Notes under the pieces: generated by a model
Databases searched by the model: none
What the model saw: only the letters and a program-made list of their open reading frames with translations
Told to the model about the DNA's origin: nothing
Translations under genes and position numbers: made by a program
DNA from: an uncultured Oxalobacteraceae bacterium
GTDB lineage: Bacteria > Pseudomonadota > Gammaproteobacteria > Burkholderiales > Burkholderiaceae_D
Direction of reading: 5' to 3'
DNA: 10,431 nt
NCBI GenBank assembly: GCA_937996605.1
Contig: CALKVB010000364.1
Location: 1-10,431 of the forward strand
Shown here: piece after piece, positions 1 through 7,276 of the stretch
How positions within the stretch are numbered: the first letter of the stretch is position 1
Layout of the letters: each line of letters starts with the position of its first letter

Positions 1-206
1 ATCCCTCCATGAAGAGGGTGAGTCGATAATTTTTCCTCGCATAGTTCACCAAACGCCCGCATAGACTTTTTACGTGACAGCTTCTTGTCCATGCATAACA
101 AAAACATCACACTTATTGTCATTTCACTTTTAACTGCCTTCGTAGGCCCGCACTTGTTCAGATAATCAAAGCTCAAACGTACTACATCAAAGCTAAAACA
201 TTCCAT
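1..206 (-). CDS. Possible hypothetical protein, N-terminal part, runs off left edge
   Basis: An open frame on the minus strand starts at an ATG at 206 and stays open for about 68 codons to the window edge, so its stop is not visible. I do not recognise the product. The translation begins MECFSFDVVRLSFDYLNKCG and continues into a basic, Lys/Arg/Glu-rich stretch. A heptad-like repeat (SFDVVRL then SFDYLNK) comes from an imperfect 21-base direct repeat carrying ATCAAAGCT at 165-173 and 186-194. No Shine-Dalgarno is visible. A perfect TTGACA (249 down to 244) lies upstream on the same strand, 17 bases before a poor -10 (TGTTAA, 226-221), which would give a nearly leaderless message. Internal ATGs at 122, 107 and 92 are alternative starts. 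An open frame this long is uncommon but possible by chance. Confidence 0.4.
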   Translation of the reverse strand, partial: MECFSFDVVRLSFDYLNKCGPTKAVKSEMTISVMFLLCMDKKLSRKKSMRAFGELCEEKLSTHPLHGG

Positions 207-220
207 TTAAAAACAAACAC

Positions 221-249
221 TTAACAAATAAAATAAAATACTGTGTCAA
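221..249 (-). promoter_or_regulatory. Candidate promoter for the left-edge minus-strand ORF
   Basis: Read on the minus strand there is a perfect -35 TTGACA (249-244), an AT-only-like 17-base spacer and a weak -10 TGTTAA (226-221). It sits just upstream of the ATG at 206. The -35 is convincing and the -10 is not, so this is a candidate only. Confidence 0.3.
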
Positions 250-311
250 GCTCATGGCAATTCATCTCATGCCAATATTCTTGATATTCAAATACACGGT
301 GCGTGATCACC

Positions 312-530
312 TCAACTTGCTCTAAACACGCGCTTCACGTAAAATTCGGGCACCATTTTTGTCTCACGCAACTGGCGAAAATGCAGCGTCTTTTTATCCA
401 AAAGCCCCTGCAGAAGATGGAGTTCCATCGTGAAGCGTGAGATTTGCAGAGTCGTTTCTTGATTCTGGCCGTACGCCTGGGTAACTCGATGGTAAAAGTG
501 ATTGAGACTTGTATCAGCAAGCGTTCGCAT
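312..530 (-). CDS. Doubtful small hypothetical protein, divergent from glyA
   Basis: A 72-codon minus-strand frame lies entirely in the glyA upstream region. I do not recognise it. The product would be basic and soluble, with no signal peptide or membrane segment; it starts MRTLADTSLNHFYHRVTQAY and ends in an amphipathic, Lys/Arg-rich tail. Codon use looks ordinary for the window (many CTG, CAG, GTG and CGC codons). There is no clear ribosome binding site before the ATG at 530; the bases just upstream read GATCCGTAAAA. It would be transcribed divergently from glyA and towards the left-edge ORF. A frame of this length arises easily by chance, and the region must also contain the glyA promoter and leader, so I consider it more likely spurious than real. 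Confidence 0.25.
   Translation of the reverse strand: MRTLADTSLNHFYHRVTQAYGQNQETTLQISRFTMELHLLQGLLDKKTLHFRQLRETKMVPEFYVKRVFRAS
317..345 (+). promoter_or_regulatory. Weak candidate promoter for glyA
   Basis: TTGCTC (317-322), a 17-base spacer and TAAAAT (340-345, five of six matches to the -10 consensus) form the best plus-strand sigma-70 arrangement I found upstream of glyA. It would leave a leader of roughly 240 bases. The -35 is poor (three of six). Nothing closer to the start of glyA looks better. No riboswitch-like fold was recognised in the leader. Confidence 0.2.
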
Positions 531-589
531 TTTTACGGATCAGTCCCAATCTAAATTGTTCAATTTCACGCTTTTTCTACAGGAAACCC

Positions 590-1837
590 ATGTTCTCCAA
601 GAATCATACTCTCGCTAATATCGATCCAGAATTGCTCGCCGCGATTCAAGCCGAAAATGTCCGTCAACAAGAGCACATCGAGTTGATCGCCTCTGAAAAC
701 TACACTTCGCCAGCCGTGATGGAAGCGCAAGGTTCTCAATTGACCAACAAGTACGCCGAAGGCTATCCAGGCAAGCGCTACTACGGTGGCTGTGAACATG
801 TTGACGTGGTAGAGCAATTGGCGATCGATCGTTTGAAACAAATTTTCGGTGCAGAAGCCGCTAACGTACAGCCTAACTCTGGCTCACAAGCAAACCAAGG
901 GGTGTTCTTCGCAGTCTTGAAACCAGGCGACACCATCATGGGTATGTCTTTGGCGGAAGGCGGTCACTTGACACACGGCATGCCTTTGAACATGTCAGGC
1001 AAATGGTTCAACGTGGTTTCTTACGGTTTGAACGACAAAGAAGAAATCGACTATGAAGCCATGGAGCGTTTGGCACGTGAATCCAAACCTAAGTTGATTA
1101 TCGCTGGTGCATCCGCTTACTCTTTGCGCATCGACTTTGAACGCTTCGCTAAAATCGCGAAAGAAGTGGGCGCATATTTCATGGTCGACATGGCACACTA
1201 TGCTGGTTTGATCGCTGCAGGCGTTTATCCTAATCCAGTGCCACACGCTGACTTCGTAACTTCTACCACGCACAAATCGTTGCGTGGCCCACGTGGCGGT
1301 ATCATTTTGATGAAAGCTGAGCACGAAAAAATCATCAATTCCGCGATTTTCCCAGGCTTGCAAGGTGGTCCTTTGATGCATGTGATCGCTGGTAAAGCGG
1401 TAGCCTTCAAAGAAGCATTGAACCCAGAATTCAAAGCCTACCAAGAACAAGTAGTAAAAAACGCTGATGCTTTGGCTAAAACTTTGATCGAACGCGGCTT
1501 GCGTATTATCTCTGGCCGTACTGAGTCTCACGTGATGTTGGTTGATCTACGTTCCAAAAATATTACAGGTAAAGCGGCAGAAGCAGTGCTCGGTTCTGCA
1601 CACATTACTTGCAATAAGAACTCGATTCCAAACGACCCAGAAAAACCATTCGTGACTTCTGGTATCCGCTTGGGTAGCCCAGCCTTGACCACACGTGGTT
1701 TCAAAGAAGCCGAAGCGGTGAAGATTGGTCACTTGGTGGCAGACGTTTTAGACAATCCAACTGATGCCGCAACGATTGAACGCGTCAAAGCAGAAGTGAA
1801 GAAATTGACTGACGCTTTCCCTGTTTACGGTAACTAA
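590..1837 (+). CDS. glyA: Serine hydroxymethyltransferase
   Basis: This PLP-dependent cytosolic enzyme interconverts serine plus tetrahydrofolate with glycine plus 5,10-methylene-tetrahydrofolate, supplying glycine and one-carbon units. The product is 415 residues, the usual bacterial length. Hallmarks are LIASENYTS near the N-terminus, KYAEGYPGKRYYGG (substrate and folate region), VQPNSGSQANQ, the cofactor-contacting Asp200 and His203 in VDMAHYAG, and the Schiff-base lysine at residue 229 in STTHKSLRGPRGG, the same numbering as the E. coli enzyme. I chose the ATG at 590 because AGGA (581-584) sits five bases upstream and the protein then begins MFSKNHTL, as expected. An in-frame ATG at 509 would add 27 residues unlike the family. 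The gene is followed by a strong terminator, so it is probably not co-transcribed with nrdR at full level, although glyA-nrdR adjacency is common in proteobacteria. Confidence 0.98.
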   Translation: MFSKNHTLANIDPELLAAIQAENVRQQEHIELIASENYTSPAVMEAQGSQLTNKYAEGYPGKRYYGGCEHVDVVEQLAIDRLKQIFGAEAANVQPNSGSQANQGVFFAVLKPGDTIMGMSLAEGGHLTHGMPLNMSGKWFNVVSYGLNDKEEIDYEAMERLARESKPKLIIAGASAYSLRIDFERFAKIAKEVGAYFMVDMAHYAGLIAAGVYPNPVPHADFVTSTTHKSLRGPRGGIILMKAEHEKIINSAIFPGLQGGPLMHVIAGKAVAFKEALNPEFKAYQEQVVKNADALAKTLIERGLRIISGRTESHVMLVDLRSKNITGKAAEAVLGSAHITCNKNSIPNDPEKPFVTSGIRLGSPALTTRGFKEAEAVKIGHLVADVLDNPTDAATIERVKAEVKKLTDAFPVYGN

Positions 1838-1864
1838 GTTTTTCGATAACACCAAAAGCGAACA

Positions 1865-1891
1865 AAGCCACTCTTAGGAGTGGCTTTTTTT
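1865..1891 (+). terminator. Intrinsic terminator of glyA
   Basis: A hairpin with stem AAGCCACTC (1865-1873), four-base loop TTAG and GAGTGGCTT (1878-1886) runs into seven T residues (1885-1891). It lies 27 bases after the glyA stop. Confidence 0.9.
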
Positions 1892-1937
1892 ATTCAAATT
1901 TCAGATCGGCTTGATATCACAGAAAAATACTGTCGTT

Positions 1938-1975
1938 TTTTGTTCTGTTCACAACAAAAGTCGCCAAACTATAAA
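1938..1975 (+). promoter_or_regulatory. Candidate nrdR promoter with overlapping inverted repeat
   Basis: TTCACA (1948-1953, five of six), a 16-base spacer and TATAAA (1970-1975, five of six) form a plausible sigma-70 promoter. The -35 hexamer is embedded in an inverted repeat, TTTTGTT (1938-1944) and AACAAAA (1953-1959). That placement would suit an operator, but the repeat is AT-rich and could be chance. The leader to nrdR would be about 180 bases. No regulator is identified. Confidence 0.35.
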
Positions 1976-2162
1976 CAGCCCACAATCATGAGCGTGATCG
2001 AATGTTTTACAATGATATCAGCTTCACAAGTGAAAAAATGGGGATCTATGCAAACTGCGGTCGCTTGACTTCAAGCCTTAAGCAACGCAATCCGACATCG
2101 AAACCAGCACAGCCATGCGAAACTCGGTGTAGCACAAGTCCCAAGAGACAGAAAGTCTAGCC

Positions 2163-2615
2163 ATGAAATGTCCTTACTGCCACCATGACGATACACAAGT
2201 CATCGATACTCGAATTTCTGAGGAAGGCGATACCATACGCCGTCGACGTCGCTGTGCCAGTTGCGATAAACGATTCACGACCTATGAACGGATCGAACTG
2301 ACGATGCCAGTCATCGTCAAAAAGAACGGTAGTCGTTCGGAATATGAATCTGCAAAATTACGCGCAAGCCTGATGCTTGCCTTGCGCAAACGACCAGTAT
2401 CGGCCGAAGCCGTCGATACCGCAATTCAAAGAATCGAAGAAAAACTCCTCAATAGCGGGCAACGTGAAGTGCTCTCCGGACATCTAGGTGAATTAGTGAT
2501 GCGGGAATTAAAGCGACTCGACAAGGTTGCATATATTCGTTTTGCTTCGGTCTATAAGAGTTTTGAAGACGTCTCTGAGTTTGTTGAAGCGATCCAGGAA
2601 GTCAAGAAAAAATAA
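2163..2615 (+). CDS. nrdR: Transcriptional repressor NrdR of ribonucleotide reductase genes
   Basis: NrdR is a zinc- and nucleotide-binding repressor that senses dATP/ATP and turns down ribonucleotide reductase operons by binding NrdR boxes. The product is 150 residues, normal for the family. The N-terminal zinc ribbon uses Cys3, Cys6, Cys31 and Cys34 (CPYC and CASC), with the basic RRRRR run directly before the second knuckle and KRFTTYERIE after it. The ATP-cone domain spans about residues 49-139, beginning PVIVKKNGSRSEY and including the AYIRFASVYKSFED-type C-terminal motif. The ATG at 2163 gives the canonical MKCPYC start; its ribosome binding site is weak. The gene converges with the pilus operon, and its last codons supply the A-run that becomes the T-tract of the operon terminator on the other strand. 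Its targets are not in this window. Confidence 0.97.
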   Translation: MKCPYCHHDDTQVIDTRISEEGDTIRRRRRCASCDKRFTTYERIELTMPVIVKKNGSRSEYESAKLRASLMLALRKRPVSAEAVDTAIQRIEEKLLNSGQREVLSGHLGELVMRELKRLDKVAYIRFASVYKSFEDVSEFVEAIQEVKKK

Positions 2616-2639
2616 AGGGAGAGACACTCGCCTCTCCCT
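2605..2639 (-). terminator. Terminator of the pil operon, shared with nrdR
   Basis: The stem AGGGAGAG (2616-2623) and CTCTCCCT (2632-2639) enclose an eight-base loop. Read on the minus strand the hairpin is followed by TTTATTTTTTC, made from the last codons and stop of nrdR, which is a good intrinsic terminator for pilE. On the plus strand the downstream T-tract is poor, so nrdR would be terminated less efficiently. The two convergent units share this one structure. Confidence 0.8.
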
Positions 2640-2666
2640 CATCCTTTGTACTTAGTCTTACTCGAA

Positions 2667-3122
2667 CTACTTCATCCAACATAAATCCGAGGTCATATTG
2701 CCCGTTAGGGTGCCCGTGGTTGATTTTTGTCCCAAATTGGTAATCGTCAAATTTTTACAATCATCATTTACTTGAGAATTTTGTGCTGTCGCTGTTAATG
2801 TAAAAGCTGAAGCAGACACCGCCGTCAAGCTGATTGTATAGTTCACCTTGGAACCCGTCGCACCGATTGGCACGACAGTTCTTGGCAACACAGGCTGCGA
2901 CCCTGCAACACTCAAGTTATATGCATTGTTTTCATTAAAAAACCGCTCCATGTACTGCGCATCTTCAAGCAACAATCCACGAGCATCAGCACGGCTACCT
3001 CGCCTTGTATTATCGCGATAGCTCGGGTACGCGATCGCGGTCACAATGCCTACAATCGCCAATGTCACCATCACTTCCATTAGGGTAAAACCAGATTGTC
3101 CTGCTTTTCTCCGAATGTGCAT
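2667..3122 (-). CDS. pilE: Type IV minor pilin PilE (PilE/ComP-like)
   Basis: This is a minor pilin of the type IV pilus, inserted in the inner membrane and incorporated into the fibre, where in Pseudomonas PilE links the PilVWX-PilY1 priming complex to the major pilin. It has 151 residues. The class III leader is 11 residues with cleavage at QSG^FTLMEV, giving Phe+1 and Glu5 (residue 16), followed by a hydrophobic helix ending in the YPSYRDNTRRGSRADA stretch seen in this pilin group. Cys122 and Cys148 bracket a C-terminal D-region disulfide loop. GAGG lies six bases before the ATG. It is the last gene of the operon, 23 bases after pilY1, with the terminator about 30 bases beyond its stop. 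Family relatives include the Neisseria DNA-uptake pilin ComP, so a role in DNA uptake is an alternative; position next to pilY1 favours the PilE minor-pilin role. Confidence 0.88.
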   Translation of the reverse strand: MHIRRKAGQSGFTLMEVMVTLAIVGIVTAIAYPSYRDNTRRGSRADARGLLLEDAQYMERFFNENNAYNLSVAGSQPVLPRTVVPIGATGSKVNYTISLTAVSASAFTLTATAQNSQVNDDCKNLTITNLGQKSTTGTLTGNMTSDLCWMK

Positions 3123-3145
3123 AATTAACCTCTTCGATTTTTAAT

Positions 3146-6100
3146 TTAGTTTTGGGGCGCAGTGATTTGACGCCACAACCTTACAGTAGGAATAGGATCC
3201 GATGCACGACTAGGTGAAGAATTGATTGCATTATTACTACTAGCTGCTTGGTATATCTTCAAATCACGATTACCCATACGAATTACCGTAGTTCCCATCG
3301 TCGCCGCACTTTGCTTTCCACTAACCATTGTATCAGCTGTCGAGATCGCGCCATCGCCATTTGTATCAAATGTCTTGTAACTGAGAGGGCCACCATTCAG
3401 TGGGCTCACTTGTAAAGTCGTGGACAATCCATCTGTAATACATGGATCCGTACTCGAGCCCGGGATCAAAGTGGTGAAGATAACCTGATCCTCAAAAATT
3501 GCTGGATCAGTCACCAAACGCTCACTACTCGTAGCGTTTAGAGTAATATACCAACCGCGTTTAGTGTTCCAATCAACAGTTACTGGATTCGGAATCGAAT
3601 AAAAACTTCCACTCTTCGCGATGACTTGTTGTACCAATGCAGTTTTCGACACTACGCTCGGCGAACTCGCTTTATCCCAGATACCGTACAAAGACTGTAC
3701 TTCGATGTTGGAGGGATCTGTATCTTCATAAATTTTACCGGTACCAAATACGACCATCACACCATTATCAGGATGTGGATATAACTGTGGTTGAGTGGTA
3801 ATCGGTTGACGTGGCAAGGCACCATTTGTCGCATCCGTCGCCGTAAACAAAGGCACACCAGCACCAAATGGAAGATTTACCGTGGTATTTTGACCTGGTA
3901 CAGTGTCAAAACTGAACTTCCACATATTCCCCTTGATATCACCGGCGTACACCGTTTTGATGGTGGAGTTTGTATCAAGCAACAACTTAGGCGTAGAAAG
4001 GCCATTTGAAGTAGTACCTGTATCAATCGTCATCAATACATTCCCGTTTCTCAAATCTGCTACATACAGGACCGCTTTACCAGAGGCACTTCCATAGCCG
4101 TTTGCAAAAACTGCTACCCAACGGCCATCACGAAGTCTCCCGATCTGGGGAACACCAATGGTGTAGCCTAAATCGGCGTATCCGGTGGTTGTCGAGTTGA
4201 TCTCCCAAAGTACATTAGAAGCTGAGAAAGTTGTTGGATCTGTCACATCTAGAGCGAAAACGCCTTTACCGCCAGCACCCACACCACTAACGAGTACCAT
4301 TTTCCAAGGATTGGTAGCATCGCTGCCGATCGCGGCATCCGCAATATTGGGCGTCGCATCGACGTAAAAACGATGAGTGTAATTTTTAGCAGCGAGTGCT
4401 GGTAGGTTTGGAATTACGGTCTTAGGTACATACGCAAAGCGTTCGAGCGCTACAGTATTAGTAGGCGCGGCATCAAAGGCATGAAGCATCCCATCATTAG
4501 CACCAACATAGACGGTCGCCGCCCGATTCGGGTCATTTTTCCAATTCAAAAACGATTGATAACTTCCCTTGCCATAAGATCCGGAAGGCAAAAACATGTA
4601 ACCACCATCCTTACCTTCCTTTACAAATTGCGGATCAGAGTTAACCAAATCACCGAGCATATATCCCCTTACTCGAAATGGATTACCCTCCTGGGTACGC
4701 TTCCCTCGCACATAATCAACAATGTCCGCACCTGTGACCACTGTTGGCAAGAACGAAACGGCTGCGTTGGTAAAAACTGTCTGCTCAGCAGGACGTAGGC
4801 TTGAATAATTAAATGCAATCCCACCTGAGCCAGTCGAGTCCCAAGTAAATACTTTCCTTGTAACCGGATCAACCGTCCAGTCATCGGTATCCCAATCATT
4901 GACACTGGAAACAGCGCCGGTAGTTTGATTGATTGATTTTTGCTCTAATTTTCCAGACCAGTTATCCGTGCGATATGATGATGTGTACAACTTAACATTT
5001 GCACCCAAGGTATTGTTTGAAGTTGCAACCGCAGCAGCGCTACCTACACGACTGGCGATATCTTGTAAGGCAGACGTAAGTCCCTCAGCAAATTGTTTAG
5101 GATTCTGCGCACTAAAATACTGACCATGTCCATTGACAGCTGCATGCCATAAATCATCCACATTGTTGACGCTATCGGACGAGGGCACACTCCAATTCAA
5201 AGTTCCATCCTTCAATCGAGGTAAGTCGGTATCTGGGTTCAAGGTCCCTACGACGCCAAGTCCAACGGTGTAAGTTACTAAGTGTTGCCAAAAAGCTGGA
5301 TCAGCTGCATTCGTCGGAACATTTTTCTTTGAAGTCGCCCACGTTGGTCTAAGATCATTCACCCAATAATACATCGCGACGTCGGCCAAAGTGCTTGCCG
5401 TACTATCTGCGTATTGTCGCTCGTTGACTGTAGTCGTAATGCCGTTCACTGTGTAATCAGATCCCGTTGTTCGATATCGATATTTACGCCCATCTGCCGC
5501 TGTTTTAGTCGTGCCATCAGTGCCATCGACATTCGCTCTCGGTCCGGAAGAAGCTGCTCCACCATTCCAAGTTCCATCTGTCATCATGATGTGATAATTT
5601 TGCCGACAACTCGCTTGGTCAAGTGTCGCATCGCCTGATCCAATAGTATTCTGCCACGGTCCACCAACATCGGTTCGCAGAAAATATTGTCCAACTTTAT
5701 CCATTGCATAGCGCAACGGAGTTCCGTTGGTGTTAACTGGATAACTATACAAATTATTGAAAAAAGATGTTCGATTTGTGCCAGAAAAATCGTTTGTTAG
5801 CCCCCTCACAATGATGTCCGTTGATACACCATTAATTGAACTTGTACCTGCGTTAATTGCAGCAAAACCCACACGTAAGTTAGATGCCTGACGACTAAAT
5901 GCCGTACCAACTCCACCACGCGCCATCAATAATCGCGAACGCCAATACTGAAACCAATTTGCAAAATTCTGGATTTCTTGCGCGTAAGTGCATCCACTTG
6001 CCGCACACTCCGTTCGATCAGCAGACATCTTTGGAAATGGCGCATTCGCTGCTTTGATCTCCACCCTACTAAAACAAGACACACTAGTTGCCGCAGTTGC

Positions 6101-6721
6101 ACTGCCACATCCGGAACCACCAATGTACTTATAATAAATTGCGGGATAAAAATTTCGTGTTTCTGTTATTCGAGAGCTATTTAGCCATTTCCTATTTCCC
6201 CAGCCAGATTGAGTACCACTCGTCAAATCAATAGTTGCAACCAAGGATCCATTTGATGGAGCAACGGGATTAAAATATGCTGCCGCTGGATTTGCCTGTG
6301 GCATAGATGAACCATCGGCGTTTTTCCATGGTTCATATTTAGTAGCAGGATCATAGAAAATTTGATTAACATCGGGTGATCGAAAACGAGCGATTTTAAT
6401 GTTCATCGCATCATTACCAACACCAGTACCGAAGCCCATTACCGTTGAATAAGTACTTACTGTGTTCGCCCCTCCCCAATAAACTCCATCAGGCTCAGGA
6501 AAACCAACCAAGTAACTTTCGCCAGAAATCAGATTATCCGGCATATACTCAAACAACATTGAGCCCGAATCATCGAGCGTAAACATAATATTGGGAGGCA
6601 CATTTGGCTTTACCATTGGTGGTAATTGAGAAATATCAGCCACTGCCTTCAAAGGAAGGAGAATTTGTGCCGCGATTAACACCGCAGCACAGGTTCGGTT
6701 AAATGTTGAAATACGCGACAT
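3146..6721 (-). CDS. pilY1: Type IV pilus tip adhesin and assembly factor PilY1
   Basis: PilY1 is exported to the periplasm and cell surface, forms the pilus-tip complex with the minor pilins, and promotes pilus extension, adhesion and surface sensing. The product is 1191 residues. A Sec signal peptide covers about residues 1-28 (AVA^DIS). A von Willebrand A-like domain follows, with a MIDAS DxSxS motif at Asp50, Ser52 and Ser54 (TLDDSGSM) and a TDG motif at 381-383. The C-terminal half is the PilC/PilY1 beta-propeller, recognisable from WSGKL, GDLVNSDP and VYVGANDGMLHAFDA (about 737-751). An acidic loop DWDTDDWTVD lies at 609-618 and an EF-hand/dockerin-like loop at 1119-1130. I chose the ATG at 6721 over the TTG at 6733 because GAGG lies just upstream of the ATG and the signal peptide then starts MSRIS. 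It begins 12 bases after the pilX stop. Which surface it binds is not readable here. Confidence 0.95.
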   Translation of the reverse strand: MSRISTFNRTCAAVLIAAQILLPLKAVADISQLPPMVKPNVPPNIMFTLDDSGSMLFEYMPDNLISGESYLVGFPEPDGVYWGGANTVSTYSTVMGFGTGVGNDAMNIKIARFRSPDVNQIFYDPATKYEPWKNADGSSMPQANPAAAYFNPVAPSNGSLVATIDLTSGTQSGWGNRKWLNSSRITETRNFYPAIYYKYIGGSGCGSATAATSVSCFSRVEIKAANAPFPKMSADRTECAASGCTYAQEIQNFANWFQYWRSRLLMARGGVGTAFSRQASNLRVGFAAINAGTSSINGVSTDIIVRGLTNDFSGTNRTSFFNNLYSYPVNTNGTPLRYAMDKVGQYFLRTDVGGPWQNTIGSGDATLDQASCRQNYHIMMTDGTWNGGAASSGPRANVDGTDGTTKTAADGRKYRYRTTGSDYTVNGITTTVNERQYADSTASTLADVAMYYWVNDLRPTWATSKKNVPTNAADPAFWQHLVTYTVGLGVVGTLNPDTDLPRLKDGTLNWSVPSSDSVNNVDDLWHAAVNGHGQYFSAQNPKQFAEGLTSALQDIASRVGSAAAVATSNNTLGANVKLYTSSYRTDNWSGKLEQKSINQTTGAVSSVNDWDTDDWTVDPVTRKVFTWDSTGSGGIAFNYSSLRPAEQTVFTNAAVSFLPTVVTGADIVDYVRGKRTQEGNPFRVRGYMLGDLVNSDPQFVKEGKDGGYMFLPSGSYGKGSYQSFLNWKNDPNRAATVYVGANDGMLHAFDAAPTNTVALERFAYVPKTVIPNLPALAAKNYTHRFYVDATPNIADAAIGSDATNPWKMVLVSGVGAGGKGVFALDVTDPTTFSASNVLWEINSTTTGYADLGYTIGVPQIGRLRDGRWVAVFANGYGSASGKAVLYVADLRNGNVLMTIDTGTTSNGLSTPKLLLDTNSTIKTVYAGDIKGNMWKFSFDTVPGQNTTVNLPFGAGVPLFTATDATNGALPRQPITTQPQLYPHPDNGVMVVFGTGKIYEDTDPSNIEVQSLYGIWDKASSPSVVSKTALVQQVIAKSGSFYSIPNPVTVDWNTKRGWYITLNATSSERLVTDPAIFEDQVIFTTLIPGSSTDPCITDGLSTTLQVSPLNGGPLSYKTFDTNGDGAISTADTMVSGKQSAATMGTTVIRMGNRDLKIYQAASSNNAINSSPSRASDPIPTVRLWRQITAPQN

Positions 6722-6733
6722 ATTGAACCTCAA

Positions 6734-7276
6734 TTAATAATTTCCACATCGAATAACTTCTTGCAGCCAAGCAACTGAAGTACTAACTGTTCCAACGCCA
6801 CGCGCTGTAATCACATAAGGCCAGCTTTTTCTGTCACGTCCTTGGATTGGCCATCGCTCAATCAAGCATTGTGGTTGTGAAGCTACGCCTGAAATCACAT
6901 CCGACCCAGATAAGGTTGTAGCAATTTTCGCATTCCCAACCCAATTTGCGATTTGATTCCATCGTGTTGGAAAATTTTGCCGCACATCTTCGTCGTTATA
7001 TTCGACACCAGCCGGATTTTCATACACAGTAATCGTGTTATTTCTAGTTTGACAAATGGTGGTCGAACCGGCTGCCAAGTCGATAACACGCTCACAGAAA
7101 CGTAAAGCTTTCTCTGCCGCCTGAAATGCCACTTCTTGTGCGCGCAAATTACCGCTCACTTTCTCATCCAAGGTCGCCTTTCGAATTGCGGTAATAGCCA
7201 AGACTGTCATCACGACAAGAAATATCATACTCACAGCGAGGACAAATCCGCCCTCTTTTTTTCTCATAATTCGCAT
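6734..7276 (-). CDS. pilX: Type IV pilus minor pilin PilX
   Basis: PilX is a minor pilin of the PilVWX-PilY1 tip complex that initiates pilus assembly in the inner membrane. It has 180 residues. The leader ends KKEGG^FVLAVSM, so mature residue 5 is Val15 rather than Glu; absence of Glu5 is typical of PilX and of the analogous GspK pseudopilin. The PilX N-terminal signature is clear: a hydrophobic helix, then TLDEKVSGNLRAQEVAFQAAEKAL. The C-terminal domain contains several cysteines. A GTG (7279) and an ATG (7276) are adjacent; GGAG lies seven bases before the ATG, and the ATG overlaps the pilW stop as TGATG, so I start at 7276. A further in-frame ATG at 7267 would shorten the leader by three residues. 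Overlap with pilW and the 12-base gap to pilY1 imply coupled expression. Confidence 0.93.
   Translation of the reverse strand: MRIMRKKEGGFVLAVSMIFLVVMTVLAITAIRKATLDEKVSGNLRAQEVAFQAAEKALRFCERVIDLAAGSTTICQTRNNTITVYENPAGVEYNDEDVRQNFPTRWNQIANWVGNAKIATTLSGSDVISGVASQPQCLIERWPIQGRDRKSWPYVITARGVGTVSTSVAWLQEVIRCGNY

Larger units (their letters stand above)
1838..2162. other. Intergenic region between glyA and nrdR
   Basis: These 325 bases hold the glyA terminator, an inverted repeat with candidate promoter (1938-1975), and a long presumed nrdR leader. A short palindrome CTTGA-CT-TCAAG lies at 2064-2075. A 62-codon plus-strand frame at 1880-2068 starts inside the terminator and has no recognisable features, so I do not call it a gene. 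No match to the NrdR-box consensus (paired ACAnnATATnnTGT-like sites) was spotted, so autoregulation is not supported by what I see. Confidence 0.6.

Noticed and set aside
509..589. 27-residue N-terminal extension of GlyA from an upstream ATG
   Set aside because: The extension does not resemble SHMT, and the ATG at 590 has a good ribosome binding site and restores standard residue numbering for Lys229.
995..1531. 178-codon minus-strand ORF inside glyA
   Set aside because: It is antisense to a strongly conserved enzyme and is explained by codon structure of the real gene.
1880..2068. 62-codon plus-strand ORF between glyA and nrdR
   Set aside because: It starts inside the glyA terminator, has no ribosome binding site and shows no recognisable features.
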